A stretch of DNA of 13,889 nucleotides from JAJZOM01 sp046703545 (lineage in GTDB: Archaea; Thermoplasmatota; Thermoplasmata; Thermoplasmatales; Thermoplasmataceae). The position numbers and the translations under genes were made by a program. The stretch spans positions 1-13,889 of the forward strand of contig JBJKSX010000006.1 in NCBI GenBank assembly GCA_046703545.1. Reading direction: 5' to 3'. Below are positions 13,311 through 13,889 of this stretch, one piece after another (within the stretch, counting starts at the first letter, position 1; each line of letters opens with the position of its first letter). The notes below the pieces were generated by a model, which was given only the letters and a program-made list of their open reading frames with translations, was not told the DNA's origin and searched no databases.

Positions 13311-13889
13311 TCAGCTTTCAGGTCCCGCATACGATCTTCCTGCAGACATGATCCTGCGCCTGATAGAGAGTAGGGCGTAGGAAAAGACTGCAAAAGGGAA
13401 CACTAAGTAGATCTGATACTCTGAAGGAAAGATTATTTCCTTGTTTACAAAGGCATTCTGTCCTGCAGGGAACCCATTCCAAGCATTGTACGGAAGAACT
13501 GAAGTCGGAGTCAAGGCAATAATGGTGAAAATAATCACTGCCACGGTCAACAGCGAGGAAATGAGGATAACTCTTTGTTCAAACTTGTTTGATAGTTTAG
13601 CAACCGCGATGGATAATGAAAGTACGAACAATACAAATGCAATCTTTGTGAGGTAAAAGTAAACCAGAAATGAAATGTTGAAGGCACTTTCTTTTGCAGC
13701 AGCGGTTATCACTTCAGGTGTGGGGTAAATCTGAGATCGGGCCAAAAACAAGAAGATTGGCGGCAGAACAATGATCAGAAGGGTCGAAAATCCGGCTAAC
13801 TTGAAATTTGATGAGAAATCTGGGCGTTCAAGTTTATGGAAGAATTTTAACTCAGACTGCAGTGTAGATAATCCAAAAAGGCAGACCAG
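13311..13889 (-). CDS. Multi-pass membrane protein, N-terminus beyond the window
   Basis: The minus-strand frame is open from the stop at 13311 to the right edge (192 codons plus stop), so the true start lies outside. A TTG at 13751 lies within a hydrophobic segment and is unlikely to be the start. Four hydrophobic spans are visible: STLLIIVLPPIFLFLA, a long one around FLVYFYLTKIAFVLFVLSLS, VILISSLLTVAVIIFTIIAL, and IYLVFPFAVFSYALL. A basic RRR and a short polar tail MSAGRSYAGPES follow. An extracellular loop of about 35 residues separates the last two spans. No family recognised; it may be a transporter or respiratory-chain-associated subunit, but nothing in the visible part decides this. 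Confidence 0.75.
   Translation of the reverse strand: MVCLFGLSTLQSELKFFHKLERPDFSSNFKLAGFSTLLIIVLPPIFLFLARSQIYPTPEVITAAAKESAFNISFLVYFYLTKIAFVLFVLSLSIAVAKLSNKFEQRVILISSLLTVAVIIFTIIALTPTSVLPYNAWNGFPAGQNAFVNKEIIFPSEYQIYLVFPFAVFSYALLSIRRRIMSAGRSYAGPES

Noticed and set aside
1..13889. CRISPR arrays, insertion sequences, transposase or integrase genes
   Set aside because: No regularly spaced repeats and no recombinase-like reading frame were seen on either strand.

Overview
The window looks like a stretch of chromosome from a euryarchaeon, most likely of the order Thermoplasmatales. Archaeal markers visible in the sequence are a class I (not class II) lysyl-tRNA synthetase, a HTH-phosphoribosyltransferase regulator of the GfcR type, and a bacterio-opsin-activator-type HTH regulator. 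TATA-like boxes lie about 20-28 bases upstream of several first genes, which fits leaderless transcripts. Internal or leadered genes instead carry GGTG-type ribosome binding sites. The order assignment is inference from gene content and style; no rRNA is present to confirm it.

Layout, left to right. (1) 1-2427, housekeeping: an Mrp/NBP35 Fe-S scaffold ATPase (minus, runs off the left edge), a divergent HIT hydrolase (plus), a Bat-type regulator (minus, overlapping the HIT gene tail to tail) and a divergent 90-residue protein that shares its 48-base promoter region. (2) 2513-3549, a compact three-gene minus operon: winged-helix regulator, small helical protein with a His/acidic tail, and a one-pass membrane peptide joined by an ATGA overlap. 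(3) 3731-5857: gfcR followed directly by lysS. (4) 5975-7535: two exported, sequon-rich proteins that look weakly paralogous, overlapping by a TTGA junction, followed by a free-standing copy of the last ~65 residues of lysyl-tRNA synthetase. (5) 7600-8821: a two-gene AbiE-type toxin-antitoxin module with the toxin gene first. (6) 8933-11928: an AMP-forming acyl-CoA/aryl-acid ligase (minus) divergent from a 12-TM MFS transporter (plus). (7) 12044-13889: a cell-surface beta-propeller protein with a C-terminal anchor, a clear hairpin/T-tract terminator, and the C-terminal part of a multi-pass membrane protein entering from the right edge (minus).

The ordinary parts are 1-2427, 3731-5857 and 8933-13889. 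The accessory part is 5858-8821. There the end of lysS is echoed by a diverged, protein-conserved fragment, with an exported-protein pair between the two copies and a toxin-antitoxin pair just beyond. The 2513-3549 operon is the other place where a conserved but unnamed system may sit. I see no tRNA, rRNA, CRISPR array, transposase or integrase gene, and no gene-free stretch longer than about 180 bases.
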